This document shows positions 42,434-51,077 of a stretch of DNA of 64,000 bases, one piece after another. The position numbers were made by a program, and so were the translations under genes. Below the pieces are notes generated by a model that was given only the letters and a program-made list of their open reading frames with translations, made no database searches and was not told the origin of the DNA. The stretch comes from Pedobacter cryotolerans (lineage in GTDB: Bacteria; Bacteroidota; Bacteroidia; Sphingobacteriales; Sphingobacteriaceae): assembly GCF_005116475.1 (NCBI RefSeq), contig NZ_SWBO01000005.1, positions 186,001-250,000 of the forward strand. The letters run 5' to 3'. Position 1 is the first letter of the stretch. Each line of letters opens with the position of its first letter.

Positions 42434-42570
42434 CGGGATAGTAGTGTAAATACTTTTTGTTCTTTGAGGTAAAACCTCGTAGGTTATTAGGCAAGAGCAT
42501 AATAAACCTACGAGGTTTGTGGATTGGCAAACAAAAAGATTGAAACGAATAGCCCGACCAACCATTAATC
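42434..42570. repeat. Family B inverted repeat with a nested hairpin
   Basis: CGGGATAGTAGTGTAAATAC followed by TTTTTG pairs with CAAAAAGATTGAAACGAATAG followed by CCCG, giving long outer arms. Inside, AAACCTCGTAGGTTATTAGG and CATAATAAACCTACGAGGTTT form a second stem. The whole element is the most complete of its family here. Confidence 0.7.
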
Positions 42571-42590
42571 GTTTCACAGCAACTGCTTTT

Positions 42591-44261
42591 CTAATCTTCT
42601 TTTTTAAAATACTCCTTAGTCTGCCAATCTCTAAAATTCCATGATAACCAAGATAAGCGCTCTTGCTCTTCCTTAAATCTCTCGATACGCAGATCTAAAT
42701 CTTCATTAAAACTTTTAATTCTTTGCTGCGCTAGCTCTCTTTTTAGTTTTGCGCTATCAATTGGTGGTTCGGGTAATTGAGCTGTAGTAGGTGTGTCAAT
42801 TGTTGCTACTGCGCTTTCTACCTCAGTAAGCGTTACATCATAATCATCAGTTTTAGCAGCATATTTGTTTAATAACATCCTGTTTTTATCTATTAACGGT
42901 AATGTTTTATCAGACATTTCCATTAAATGTTTTACATCTAAAGCAATTTGTTTTCTGCTATTGATATTGTAATTAACAATAAGTGCATCCCAATTTATTA
43001 TACCAAAAACAATTAATAAAATATACCAGGTTAGACCATTAACTTTTAGCAAATAGTAAAGCGTTTTCTTTTTCGCTACCTTAATGTATACCGTAAATAA
43101 ACCAATAACGCATAAAGTTAAAAACACTAAAACTCCAATTCTTTTGTGTGTTAAGCCACTTAAATTGATGTAATGATAGTCTCTAATTAATACTGAAAAA
43201 ATAAGGAAGGTGTTTTGAACAATCCATGCGTAAGCCAAAATTTTAAGTGTTTTATTTCTGCTAAAAAAATTGAGGTTACCACTAAAAAAGAATAAAATAA
43301 CCAACATCGCCATTAGGATACTAAATATCAATGAATTTGCGCCTTCGTGTAGTTGAGTAGATAAATATGTATCATCAAAAGAACTAATATTGCCGAGCCA
43401 TAGGGTATTAAAATCTATAATGTTTAGCGTAAGTAAAAGCAGATTTAAAGCCATAAAAGAAATGATACCTATGATATATTCGGTTTTTAACGCCATCTTT
43501 TTTTGAATAATCGAACCTAAAAAAATGGATTTTAGCTCTTGTATATAAGAAGTTGAAAATTTGCTTTTTCTCTTTCTAAGTAAATTATCTGGAGCTTCTG
43601 CATCTATTTTTTCTAAGGTAGTTTCTTTAAAGGCCAAAAGCATACCAGCAGTAAATAGTATTCCTAAAATTATGTGCAAGAAACGAGCAAAACTTAAATC
43701 GCCAAAAATGAATGTAAAAACATTACTAACAAAGTTGGAAATATTTGTAATAAACAACTCGCCGTATTTAGCAAAAACAGGATTTGCAATGCTGTAAATA
43801 ATGCTAAAAAATATTACAACAATAATAGGAATGATGATGTATTTTATTGGCCTTAAAATAGGCTTAACTGAGAAATTACCAATTTTTGCATTAATTAATT
43901 TTTTGACAAAATTAATAGGTGATGAAGCTATTTGTAAAAAACCAGCTAACAAAGCGGCGAATACTGATTTAATTTTAGGGGCATGAGTATATCCTACAAA
44001 AACAATTAATGTAATATAGTAACCAAATATATTTAACACTGAATGATTTATAACAACCAATATGGCAGCTATGAGATGAGAGATGGCAATAGCTATTGTT
44101 TTTTTATTAGTTCGGTGTGTTTTTTCTAAAAAAAGCACAATCAAGATAAATAAAGAATGTAAGAGCAGGTTTAATCCTAATCCTTCATTCCAAAAAAGGA
44201 AATTAAATAACAACCCACCACCAAAAATGGCTAAAAGTTGCAAGTCGATAGGTTTTTTCAT
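42591..44261 (-). CDS. DUF4173-type multi-pass membrane protein
   Basis: A 556-residue protein with about twelve membrane segments. NPVFAKYG in the first half, NLLLLTLNIIDFNTLWLG, LSTQLHEGANSLIFSILMAM and the AYAWIVQNTFLIFSVLIRDY segment match DUF4173/DUF4153 membrane proteins as I know them. The last 110 residues are soluble and charged (TLPLIDKNRMLLNKYAAKTD; ERFKEEQERLSWLSWNFRDW). The function is unknown. It is six bases from the preceding small membrane-protein gene and ends a run of five minus-strand genes headed by a regulator cluster. Confidence 0.8.
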   Translation of the reverse strand: MKKPIDLQLLAIFGGGLLFNFLFWNEGLGLNLLLHSLFILIVLFLEKTHRTNKKTIAIAISHLIAAILVVINHSVLNIFGYYITLIVFVGYTHAPKIKSVFAALLAGFLQIASSPINFVKKLINAKIGNFSVKPILRPIKYIIIPIIVVIFFSIIYSIANPVFAKYGELFITNISNFVSNVFTFIFGDLSFARFLHIILGILFTAGMLLAFKETTLEKIDAEAPDNLLRKRKSKFSTSYIQELKSIFLGSIIQKKMALKTEYIIGIISFMALNLLLLTLNIIDFNTLWLGNISSFDDTYLSTQLHEGANSLIFSILMAMLVILFFFSGNLNFFSRNKTLKILAYAWIVQNTFLIFSVLIRDYHYINLSGLTHKRIGVLVFLTLCVIGLFTVYIKVAKKKTLYYLLKVNGLTWYILLIVFGIINWDALIVNYNINSRKQIALDVKHLMEMSDKTLPLIDKNRMLLNKYAAKTDDYDVTLTEVESAVATIDTPTTAQLPEPPIDSAKLKRELAQQRIKSFNEDLDLRIERFKEEQERLSWLSWNFRDWQTKEYFKKED

Positions 44262-44267
44262 TTAAAT

Positions 44268-44582
44268 TTAGATAATGATATGAGGGTATTCTGTAATTAT
44301 TAAAAAATATAAAATGGCAATTGGAATATTAATTAATAATAGACCCATTGATTTTAAGGTTTCTATTCTGCTTCTTGCATCAGTTAATACGATTATTAGC
44401 AGTGAAAGAAAAAGCATTAAATTTAGTACTGTTGCAATACATAGGTAAACAAAGCCGAATATTATAATTTCGGTGTTTTGAGAAAATAAATATAAAAGGA
44501 AGAATATTGTACCTATGATTAGGGAATATTTAAAAAGGTACATTGATAGTTTAACTAGGCTCAGATTTTCTGATATCATCAT
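44268..44582 (-). CDS. Small four-helix membrane protein
   Basis: A 104-residue protein with three or four hydrophobic segments (about 15-32, 38-62, 75-97) and little else. I do not recognise a family. It is followed by the DUF4173 gene with a six-base gap, suggesting that they work together. An in-frame second ATG follows the first (MM). Confidence 0.65.
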   Translation of the reverse strand: MMISENLSLVKLSMYLFKYSLIIGTIFFLLYLFSQNTEIIIFGFVYLCIATVLNLMLFLSLLIIVLTDARSRIETLKSMGLLLINIPIAILYFLIITEYPHIII

Positions 44583-44629
44583 GATAAAATCAATTTTAAT
44601 TATGAAGTAAAAAGTTTGAAATAAATAGA

Positions 44630-44944
44630 TTAATTACCTGCAAACGGAGAGCCGAATATGCCTACAGCCAATTCTGCCCAAACCAAAAACAATACAAATA
44701 AGATAATTAAGGTTAAAGCTAATTTTAGCTTAGTAGATCGAATTTTTCTGGATACCACTTCTATGGACATTCCTGTTACCAATAGAAGTATGCCCATGAT
44801 AATAAAATCTGCTAAATCCCAATTTACTTCTTTGGTAAATTGCATGGCAACTAATGGAATTAATAAAATTAAGGCTACGATACCTATTACTGTTGCGAGC
44901 CTTTGAGTTAAGTTAAAATTTGTTTGTGTTTCTGTTTTCATCAT
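44630..44944 (-). CDS. Small three-helix membrane protein
   Basis: A 104-residue protein with helices at about 17-33, 45-60 and 70-95 and ending GIFGSPFAGN. Its upstream region carries the same operator-like motif as the first gene of the cluster, so it is probably controlled by the same winged-helix protein. Similar small proteins with the phrase ELAVGIFGSPFAGN occur beside such regulators in other Bacteroidota (from memory). Function unknown. Confidence 0.7.
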   Translation of the reverse strand: MMKTETQTNFNLTQRLATVIGIVALILLIPLVAMQFTKEVNWDLADFIIMGILLLVTGMSIEVVSRKIRSTKLKLALTLIILFVLFLVWAELAVGIFGSPFAGN

Positions 44945-44958
44945 TTAAAATTTTATTT

Positions 44959-44984
44959 ATGTAAAGTGCTTTGTATTTCAAAGT
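44959..44984 (-). promoter_or_regulatory. Operator-like motif, copy 2
   Basis: Minus strand: ACTTTGAAATACAAAG then CACTTTACAT. It is the same motif as at 45931-45957 (ACTTTGAAAwACAAAGyrCTTTACAT), 15 bases before the ATG of the small membrane-protein gene. Confidence 0.65.
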
Positions 44985-45000
44985 AAATAATTAAAAAAAA

Positions 45001-45297
45001 TTAAATTCCTTTGATCATTTTTTCTAAAGCATCTAAATGTGCTTTAAAAGATTGTTTACCTAATTCGGTAATATAATATGTTGTATTTGTTTTTTTGCCA
45101 ATAAATGCTTTCTGAACTTTTAAGTACTCAGCTTGCTCTAAGGTGTTGAGGTGAGAGGCTAAGTTGCCGTCAGTTAACTCTAAAAGTTGTTTTAGTTCAT
45201 TAAAACTTACGCTTTTGTTTACAATTAAAATAGACATTACGCCAAGCCTAATTCTGCTATCGAATATTTTGTTTAATGCTCCAATTGGATTGCCCAT
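45001..45297 (-). CDS. Winged-helix transcriptional regulator
   Basis: A 98-residue DNA-binding protein: FDSRIRLGVMSILIVNKSVS, FNELKQLLELTDGNLASHLN (helix-turn-helix), TLEQAEYLKVQKAFIGKKTN (wing) and a C-terminal helix for dimerisation. This is the PF13601-like (HTH_34) family. Its ATG overlaps the stop of the upstream membrane-protein gene by one base. It probably represses the cluster through the shared ACTTTGAAAwACAAAG motif. The signal is unknown. Confidence 0.88.
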   Translation of the reverse strand: MGNPIGALNKIFDSRIRLGVMSILIVNKSVSFNELKQLLELTDGNLASHLNTLEQAEYLKVQKAFIGKKTNTTYYITELGKQSFKAHLDALEKMIKGI

Positions 45298-45929
45298 TAC
45301 TTGTTCCTTTCATATTTAAAGTACATGATCAATCCGTAAAATATGTGTAAAATGCCAAAGCCAATTGCCCAAAAATACAAGCCATAACCAATATAAAACA
45401 TGGCAATTAAACCTAAAATAACTTCACAAATACCTAAAAAGCGTATATCGGTGTAAGTATATTTACTTGCATTAATAAGCGCTAAGCCATAAAATATTAA
45501 ACAAGAAGAAGCAATTAAACCAATGGCACTCGGAAAATTTAACAACAGAGCAATGATAAAAAATCCACCAGCACCTAGGGGTATTGCTAGGTTAATTAAC
45601 ATATTTTTTGCGGTTTTACCCCAAAATGGGATGTTTTTCTTTTTGCTTTGTCGGTAAGTAAAAATAAATCCTCCTGTTAAGGCGAAAATTAATACTAAAA
45701 AAGCAATTTTAATGAGGTTGGCTTCAATCTCTACATCAGCATCTATACCAAATCCATAATCACCATTGAGGTACTTTTTCAATTCGCCATGGGCGAAATA
45801 AGCGCCAACTAATGCAGTTAAGCCAGCAAAAACCCCAGACAAACCGCTTAAAGAAATAAATCTCGACGAACGATCCATCATGTTTCTGATGTCGCTCAAT
45901 GCACTTAGTTGTTCCTCTTGATTACTCAT
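45297..45929 (-). CDS. Six-helix membrane protein of the regulator cluster
   Basis: About 210 residues from ATG 45929; a frame from 45953 adds eight residues but would start inside the operator. After a helical cytoplasmic start (MSNQEEQLSALSDIRNMMDR) there are six hydrophobic segments (about 26-45, 70-92, 105-120, 125-145, 150-170, 180-200). No catalytic motif is visible. It is translationally coupled (TAATG) to the winged-helix regulator, so it may sense the signal. Confidence 0.75.
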   Translation of the reverse strand: MSNQEEQLSALSDIRNMMDRSSRFISLSGLSGVFAGLTALVGAYFAHGELKKYLNGDYGFGIDADVEIEANLIKIAFLVLIFALTGGFIFTYRQSKKKNIPFWGKTAKNMLINLAIPLGAGGFFIIALLLNFPSAIGLIASSCLIFYGLALINASKYTYTDIRFLGICEVILGLIAMFYIGYGLYFWAIGFGILHIFYGLIMYFKYERNK

Positions 45930-45930
45930 A

Positions 45931-45981
45931 ATGTAAAGCACTTTGTTTTTCAAAGTTAAATAAGATTATTAGAATTGCAAA
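45931..45981 (-). promoter_or_regulatory. Promoter plus operator-like motif, copy 1
   Basis: Minus strand: TTTG (45981-45978), 19 bases, TAACTTTG (45958-45951), a consensus promoter. ACTTTGAAAAACAAAG followed by TGCTTTACAT begins within the -7 box and extends over the start of transcription (45957-45931), containing CTTTG-AAAAA-CAAAG as an inverted repeat. Confidence 0.75.
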
Positions 45982-46093
45982 TTTTATTTAAAGAAATTGT
46001 TAGATATTGTTGTATTGCTTTATTGTTGATGATTTTTCAAACAATTTAACAATTTAACAGATGAGCAATTTAACAATTGTGTAACTTTACAAC

Positions 46094-46744
46094 ATGCTAA
46101 AAGCAAAAGGTATAAAAAAAGCATACGTTAATTTACCGATTTTAAAAGGGGTAGATTTTGAAGTAGCAAAGGGAGAAATTGTAAGTATAATTGGTGCTTC
46201 TGGTGCTGGTAAAAGCACATTGTTGCATATTTTGGGTAGCTTAGACAACCCGGATGAAGGTACTGTAGAATTAAAAGATACTTTAATTAATAAACTTTCT
46301 GGAGAGATGTTAAGTGTATTTAGAAATCAAAATATTGGTTTTGTATTTCAGTTTCATCATTTATTGCCAGAATTTACAGCATTAGAAAATATTTGTATAC
46401 CAGCATTTATTGCTAAAAAAAGTAAAAAAGAAGCAGAACAAAGAGCTTATGAATTATTGGATCTTTTTGGTTTAAAAGAAAGAGCAAATCACAAACCTAA
46501 TGAACTCTCTGGTGGAGAACAACAAAGAGTTGCGGTAGCAAGAGCTTTAATTAATAATCCGGCAATAGTTTTGGCCGACGAACCTTCTGGTAACTTAGAT
46601 TCTGCAAATGCAAAAGCTTTACACGAGTTATTTATCCACCTACGTGATAATTTTGAACAAACTTTTGTGATTGTAACGCATAATGAAGATTTGGCTAAAA
46701 TTAGCGACAGGGTAGTAACGATGAAAGACGGTTTAGTGGTTTAG
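46094..46744 (+). CDS. lolD: LolD-type lipoprotein-export ABC ATPase
   Basis: ATPase that drives release of outer-membrane lipoproteins from the inner membrane through LolCE. The 216 residues contain Walker [10 protein letters not shown], the Q loop [17 protein letters not shown], signature [15 protein letters not shown], Walker [14 protein letters not shown] and switch [19 protein letters not shown] is characteristic of LolD. The permease genes are not adjacent. A TAACTTTA element ends four bases before the ATG and an imperfect CAATTTAACA tandem repeat lies at 46039-46078. Confidence 0.92.
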   Translation: MLKAKGIKKAYVNLPILKGVDFEVAKGEIVSIIGASGAGKSTLLHILGSLDNPDEGTVELKDTLINKLSGEMLSVFRNQNIGFVFQFHHLLPEFTALENICIPAFIAKKSKKEAEQRAYELLDLFGLKERANHKPNELSGGEQQRVAVARALINNPAIVLADEPSGNLDSANAKALHELFIHLRDNFEQTFVIVTHNEDLAKISDRVVTMKDGLVV

Positions 46745-46854
46745 ATAGGTTTCCCGAAATGTCGGGATTTCGCTTCGCTCAACATTAGTATTATTGTTCA
46801 TTAAAAATTCAATCATTCTCTAACTCACTCATTCTTTAATTCACACATTCAACA

Positions 46855-47340
46855 TTGAAAATTCTCATCACAGGAGGCACATCTGCAGCCGCACTTAAGT
46901 TATCAAATGCGTTAATCGGTCATCAAATTATTTTGGCAGATTATGGCGATGTACCTTCAATTAAATCAGCTGCGTTTACAATGGTAAGCTTAGGCGATAA
47001 AAATGATGATACGATTGCACACAATTTGTTGAATAACTGTTTAGATCACGAAGTAGATGCAATACTGCCGCTGCAAAATTTTGAAATTGAGCCAGTTTCA
47101 AAATCAGCGGTACTATTTGACGAATTTAATATTAAAACATTAATACCTAAAAGGGAGATTTTAAATGCCTATTTTTCAATAAATCAAATACCAAAATCTA
47201 GTGAATATACAATTTATATTGATGGTGAGGTTGTTTTTACTACCATTGAAGAAACATTATTGACACTGCATGGCAGAGGAGAAAATTTGAATGGGGCTTT
47301 TTATTTTATGGATCAAAAACTGCAATTAATTACTATTTAA
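46855..47340 (+). CDS. Rossmann-like protein resembling a pre-ATP-grasp domain
   Basis: A 161-residue protein starting at a TTG (46855). MKILITGGTSAAALKLSNAL and HQIILADYGD give a beta-alpha-beta with a glycine-rich loop, and VDAILPLQNFEIEPVSKSAV resembles the domain that precedes ATP-grasp domains in carboxylate-amine ligases. The ATP-grasp domain itself is absent: the protein ends after a 60-residue tail (YTIYIDGEVVFTTIEETLLT). It is two bases from the HAD-like gene, so the pair is co-translated. The role is unknown; it may be a remnant or a partner of the HAD-like protein. Confidence 0.65.
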   Translation: MKILITGGTSAAALKLSNALIGHQIILADYGDVPSIKSAAFTMVSLGDKNDDTIAHNLLNNCLDHEVDAILPLQNFEIEPVSKSAVLFDEFNIKTLIPKREILNAYFSINQIPKSSEYTIYIDGEVVFTTIEETLLTLHGRGENLNGAFYFMDQKLQLITI

Positions 47341-47342
47341 TC

Positions 47343-47945
47343 ATGAGCATCCAAAATCATATCCAATCAAAAAAAGCATTCATATTTGCTTTTGATGATG
47401 TATTATACCCCCATAAAGATTACCTATTACAAGTTTACTACTTGTTTTCAGAGTTTTTAACTTACTCAGAATTGCTCAATTCTGCAGAGATTTTGAACTT
47501 TATGAAAGATGAATTTGAGAAAAATGGAAGTGAGCAAATTTTCGAGAAAACGGCTGAGAAGTTTAATATTCCATCAAAATATAATGACAACTTTAACTTA
47601 TTACATCAAACAGCAATATTGCCTTTAAAGCTATTATTGTACCAACAAATTCTTACCTTATTACAAGAGTTGGTGGTTGAGCGGAAGGAGATTTTTTTAG
47701 TATTAGATGGCGAGCCTCAAGAGCAACTCAATAAAGTTAAACAAACAGAATGGCATGGTTTAGAACGCTATTTGAAATTGTACTTCGTTAAAGAGTATGG
47801 AACCATGGCAGAATGTGTTAAAGATATTCATACTTTAAATGGTCTAAATCACTCAGAAACAGTATTTATAGGTGCAAATCATCAAACAGAACTGTTACTA
47901 AAACCTATTGAAGTAGAATATTTCTCTGTGAGAAAACTATTGTAG
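47343..47945 (+). CDS. Degenerate HAD-like protein
   Basis: A 200-residue protein with a HAD fold but without its catalytic residues. The first motif reads FIFAFDDVLYP: the nucleophile Asp of FDLDDTLYP is Ala16 while Asp18 remains. Motif II has LVLDGEP in place of hhT/S, and the last motif is FIGANHQTEL instead of GDxxxD. Ala16 is confirmed in the DNA (GCT at 47388-47390). It is therefore unlikely to be a phosphatase and may bind a partner or ligand. It follows the Rossmann-like gene by two bases. Confidence 0.75.
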   Translation: MSIQNHIQSKKAFIFAFDDVLYPHKDYLLQVYYLFSEFLTYSELLNSAEILNFMKDEFEKNGSEQIFEKTAEKFNIPSKYNDNFNLLHQTAILPLKLLLYQQILTLLQELVVERKEIFLVLDGEPQEQLNKVKQTEWHGLERYLKLYFVKEYGTMAECVKDIHTLNGLNHSETVFIGANHQTELLLKPIEVEYFSVRKLL

Positions 47946-47984
47946 ATTTTTTTTCGTTTATTTACGTTGAAATCTATTCTTAAA

Positions 47985-49565
47985 ATGAAACTGAAACAAA
48001 TATTGGTGCTATCTGCACTTTTAATTGGTGTTGCTACCGGATGTAAAAAAACAAAGGTTACACCAGCTGTAGTTACTCCTCCTCCAACTACTCCTCCAAC
48101 AACTGCCACTGCAACTAGAGAAGAGTTGTCTAAAGACTCGATTTTCTTATATGCTAAAGAGGTTTATTTATGGAACGATAAATTACCAACTTATACAGCA
48201 TTTAATCCCAGAAGGTTTGTAAATTATTCAAATAACCTAGACAACTATAAAGAAGAACTTTTTGAGATAACAAAATTTTCAAATCCGTTTGAGTATAAAA
48301 CAAATGGAACATCTTCAAAATATTCATATATTTTTGATAAGGCTAATCAAAATCCAACAGCATCAATAAATAGATCTGCTTCTGTAGATTTAGAAGGAAA
48401 TGGAAATGATTTAGGAGTAAGGGTTGGATTTTATGGTACAGACGCTAATTTCACAACTTATGTAACGGCTGTTTATCAAAATTCTCCAGCTGAAAAGGCT
48501 GGGTTGCTACGTGGTTATTTAATTACAAAAATTAATGGGGTTAGTTATGGCACAAATTTTAGTTCGAATTCTAATGCCTTAAATTCAGCCTTAAATGGAA
48601 CAAATATTACATTAGAAGGCGTTAAAAGTGATGGCACTTCGTTTAACGTTTCATTAACTAAATCAATATTTAAAAGTAGCCCAATCTATAAATCTAAAGT
48701 TTTAACTGCTGGAACAAAAAAAGTGGGTTATGTTGCCTATGCAAGATTTTCTAATGCAGAAAATTCAGTTGCAGAATTAAACAACATTTTTAATGATTTT
48801 GGTACTAAAGGAGTAACTGATCTTGTAATCGATTTAAGATACAACGGAGGTGGCTATGTAAGTACTGCAGAACATTTAATTAATTTGATAGCTCCTTCTA
48901 CCGCCTCTGGTGTTATGTTTTCTGAACATTACAATACAACAATGCAAAGTGGACAGGCTACTATTCTTAAAAATCAACCTTTATTAGATGCCAACGATAA
49001 AGTTCAATTTAGAAATGGCAATATCATTACCTATTTTGATGTGAATTATTCAGTTGCTTCAAATACGGTTAATTTTGCAAAAAAAGGTCCGCTTACTACA
49101 GTAGCAAATGTTGTTTTTATCGTGTCTGGCAGTACTGCATCTGCAAGTGAATTGGTAATTAATTCATTAAAACCCCACATCAATGTTAAACTAGTAGGAA
49201 GAACTACCTATGGTAAACCTGTAGGATTTTTCCCAATTACGATTGAGAATAAATACGATGTTTATTATTCAATGTTCGAAACGAAAAATTCTTTAGGTCA
49301 AGGAACTTATTATGATGGCTTTGTTCCGGATGTAGATTCTCCGGAAGTGCCAGCAAATACAATCATGTATGATTTTGGAGATGTTAATGATAATTATCTT
49401 AAAAGAGCATTAGCAATAATCGCTCCTGGTGTAAATGTTACTAGCCAAGCAAAAACAATGACAGCTAGACAAGAACAATTAGCATCGCCATCTGCTAGTA
49501 TAATTGGTAATGAGTTAAAACCTGAATTTAAAGGGATGATTGAAAATAGATTTAGGATGAAGTAA
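47985..49565 (+). CDS. S41-family C-terminal processing peptidase, lipoprotein
   Basis: About 526 residues from ATG 47985. Residues 1-21 form a lipoprotein signal (LSALLIGVATGCKK, lipid on the Cys), followed by a Pro/Thr linker. A PDZ domain (about 140-225; DLGVRVGFYG, SPAEKAGLLRGYLITKINGV) precedes the protease domain: VTDLVIDLRYNGGGYVSTAE and IVSGSTASASELVINSL, with the nucleophile Ser in the ST-A-S segment, then VGRTTYGKPVGF. It would act in the periplasm or at the outer membrane on unfolded or tagged proteins. Confidence 0.92.
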   Translation: MKLKQILVLSALLIGVATGCKKTKVTPAVVTPPPTTPPTTATATREELSKDSIFLYAKEVYLWNDKLPTYTAFNPRRFVNYSNNLDNYKEELFEITKFSNPFEYKTNGTSSKYSYIFDKANQNPTASINRSASVDLEGNGNDLGVRVGFYGTDANFTTYVTAVYQNSPAEKAGLLRGYLITKINGVSYGTNFSSNSNALNSALNGTNITLEGVKSDGTSFNVSLTKSIFKSSPIYKSKVLTAGTKKVGYVAYARFSNAENSVAELNNIFNDFGTKGVTDLVIDLRYNGGGYVSTAEHLINLIAPSTASGVMFSEHYNTTMQSGQATILKNQPLLDANDKVQFRNGNIITYFDVNYSVASNTVNFAKKGPLTTVANVVFIVSGSTASASELVINSLKPHINVKLVGRTTYGKPVGFFPITIENKYDVYYSMFETKNSLGQGTYYDGFVPDVDSPEVPANTIMYDFGDVNDNYLKRALAIIAPGVNVTSQAKTMTARQEQLASPSASIIGNELKPEFKGMIENRFRMK

Positions 49566-49675
49566 TCAGCTAAAAACATCTTATTCTTGTTACAAATTAT
49601 TTAAATAAAATCTATTGGCATTTTTGTTGTATTACAAAATTTTAATTAACTTGTTTACACAAAATAAGAATATAT

Positions 49676-49942
49676 ATGACTACCGAATTAATTGAAAAAG
49701 AAGCAATAGACGTTAACAAGATTATAAAAGCAGATACTGATCTTTCTAGCGAATTAACTGATAGATTAGCAAGTGCACCACGTTTGGGTAATGAGTTTAA
49801 ATCAAAGGCAACCATTACTTTTAATACCACCGAAGGACCAAAAAAAGTAAGTACAACAGTTTGGTCAGTTACCGAAAAATACATTCAACTTAAAAACAAT
49901 ATTCATATCCCAATTAAAAGTTTAATTGATATTGAATTCTAA
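49676..49942 (+). CDS. Small conserved-looking hypothetical protein
   Basis: An 88-residue cytoplasmic protein with an acidic helical first half (IEKEAIDVNKIIKADTDLSS) and a beta-rich second half (ATITFNTTEGPKKVSTTVWS, YIQLKNNIHIPIKSLIDIEF) that reads like a small barrel or PH-like sheet. I do not recognise a family. A strong terminator four bases after the stop and a gap on both sides show that it is a single-gene transcript. Confidence 0.7.
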   Translation: MTTELIEKEAIDVNKIIKADTDLSSELTDRLASAPRLGNEFKSKATITFNTTEGPKKVSTTVWSVTEKYIQLKNNIHIPIKSLIDIEF

Positions 49943-49946
49943 AAAA

Positions 49947-49974
49947 AAATGCCCGTTTGTTAACGGGCATTTTT
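49947..49974. terminator. Bidirectional terminator
   Basis: AAAATGCCCGTT and AACGGGCATTTTT around a four-base loop; serves the 88-aa gene (plus) and the convergent M28 peptidase gene (minus). Confidence 0.85.
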
Positions 49975-49994
49975 CGTAAAAAATAGCTTGACAT

Positions 49995-50942
49995 TTATTG
50001 CTTTTTCATTTGTAAGCTTTCTCTAAAGATAGTTTGTATATCTCTTTGCTTATCGATGTTTACAATTACTTCTTGTATCGAGTTGGCAGCATCTATAAAA
50101 AAAGTTTTGTTAATATTTTTAAACTCATCCGTTGCTTTATGGTAGTCTTTATGATCTTCTACTCCAAAATAAATAAAGGGGATGTTTTTAGCATTAAAAG
50201 CGCCTTGGTCACTTTGGTTTGTCCAATCATCACTACCTAATTTGGGATCATCATGTCCTAAAAGTAGTTTTAAATTAGGATTTGTAGTAACTAAAAAGGG
50301 TTTCAACTGTGGGTATTTGAAAGTACCAACAGCATAAAGTTCTTGCTTATCATTATGGCTAATCATATCCATATTAATGTTTAGCTTTATTTTATCTAAG
50401 CCAACTGGCGGATTAGCCACAAATGCTTTAGCACCTTGTAAACCCATTTCTTCTGCATCAAAAATTGCAAAAATTAAGGTATTGTTAGGTTTGTTTTTAG
50501 TAAAATATTTGGCAAGCTGTAATAAGGCCGCCACTCCAGAAGCATTATCATCAGCACCATTGTAAATTTCATTTTTAATGATGCCAACATGGTCGTAATG
50601 AGCAGAAATTACAATTATATTTTCTGTTTTGCCAGGTATGTAAGCAATTAAGTTTTTACCTTCAATTGCAGCTGCACCGTTTCTACCTTTAACTTCAAAA
50701 GATTGTTCATAATTATTTTTACCAGGATAGGGTTGCAAGCCAATTTCTTTTAATCTGCCTGTTAAATACGTTCTTGCCATTTCAGCTCCCTTTGTTCCGG
50801 TTTTTCTACCTTCGTAGGCATCAGAAGCTAATATTTCTACATCTTTTAGCAATTGCTCACTATTTTGCGCTGTATTTTGTGGTGTTTTAACTGTGCCACA
50901 GCTTAGTATAAAAGCCAATGGTATCAGAAATAATTTATTCAT
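49995..50942 (-). CDS. M28-family zinc aminopeptidase, lipoprotein
   Basis: A 315-residue peptidase. Signal FLIPLAFILSCGT places the lipidated Cys at residue 15. The di-zinc ligands are seen in order: ISAHYDHVG (His), GADDNASG (bridging Asp), FAIFDAEEMGLQGAKAF (catalytic Glu-Glu), NMDMIS (Asp) and DYHKATDE (last His). It would release N-terminal residues from peptides in the periplasm or at the surface. It is monocistronic, convergent with the 88-aa gene. Confidence 0.93.
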   Translation of the reverse strand: MNKLFLIPLAFILSCGTVKTPQNTAQNSEQLLKDVEILASDAYEGRKTGTKGAEMARTYLTGRLKEIGLQPYPGKNNYEQSFEVKGRNGAAAIEGKNLIAYIPGKTENIIVISAHYDHVGIIKNEIYNGADDNASGVAALLQLAKYFTKNKPNNTLIFAIFDAEEMGLQGAKAFVANPPVGLDKIKLNINMDMISHNDKQELYAVGTFKYPQLKPFLVTTNPNLKLLLGHDDPKLGSDDWTNQSDQGAFNAKNIPFIYFGVEDHKDYHKATDEFKNINKTFFIDAANSIQEVIVNIDKQRDIQTIFRESLQMKKQ

Positions 50943-51077
50943 GGTGTTTCAATTAATGATAGATGATAAAGGTAAATATATTGTATGATAAATTTCATTT
51001 TTGATTTTTGTAAAAAACTTAAATCGATTAAATAATGTTAGGTTTAAAATCTTAATTTGGAACATTAATTATTTAAA

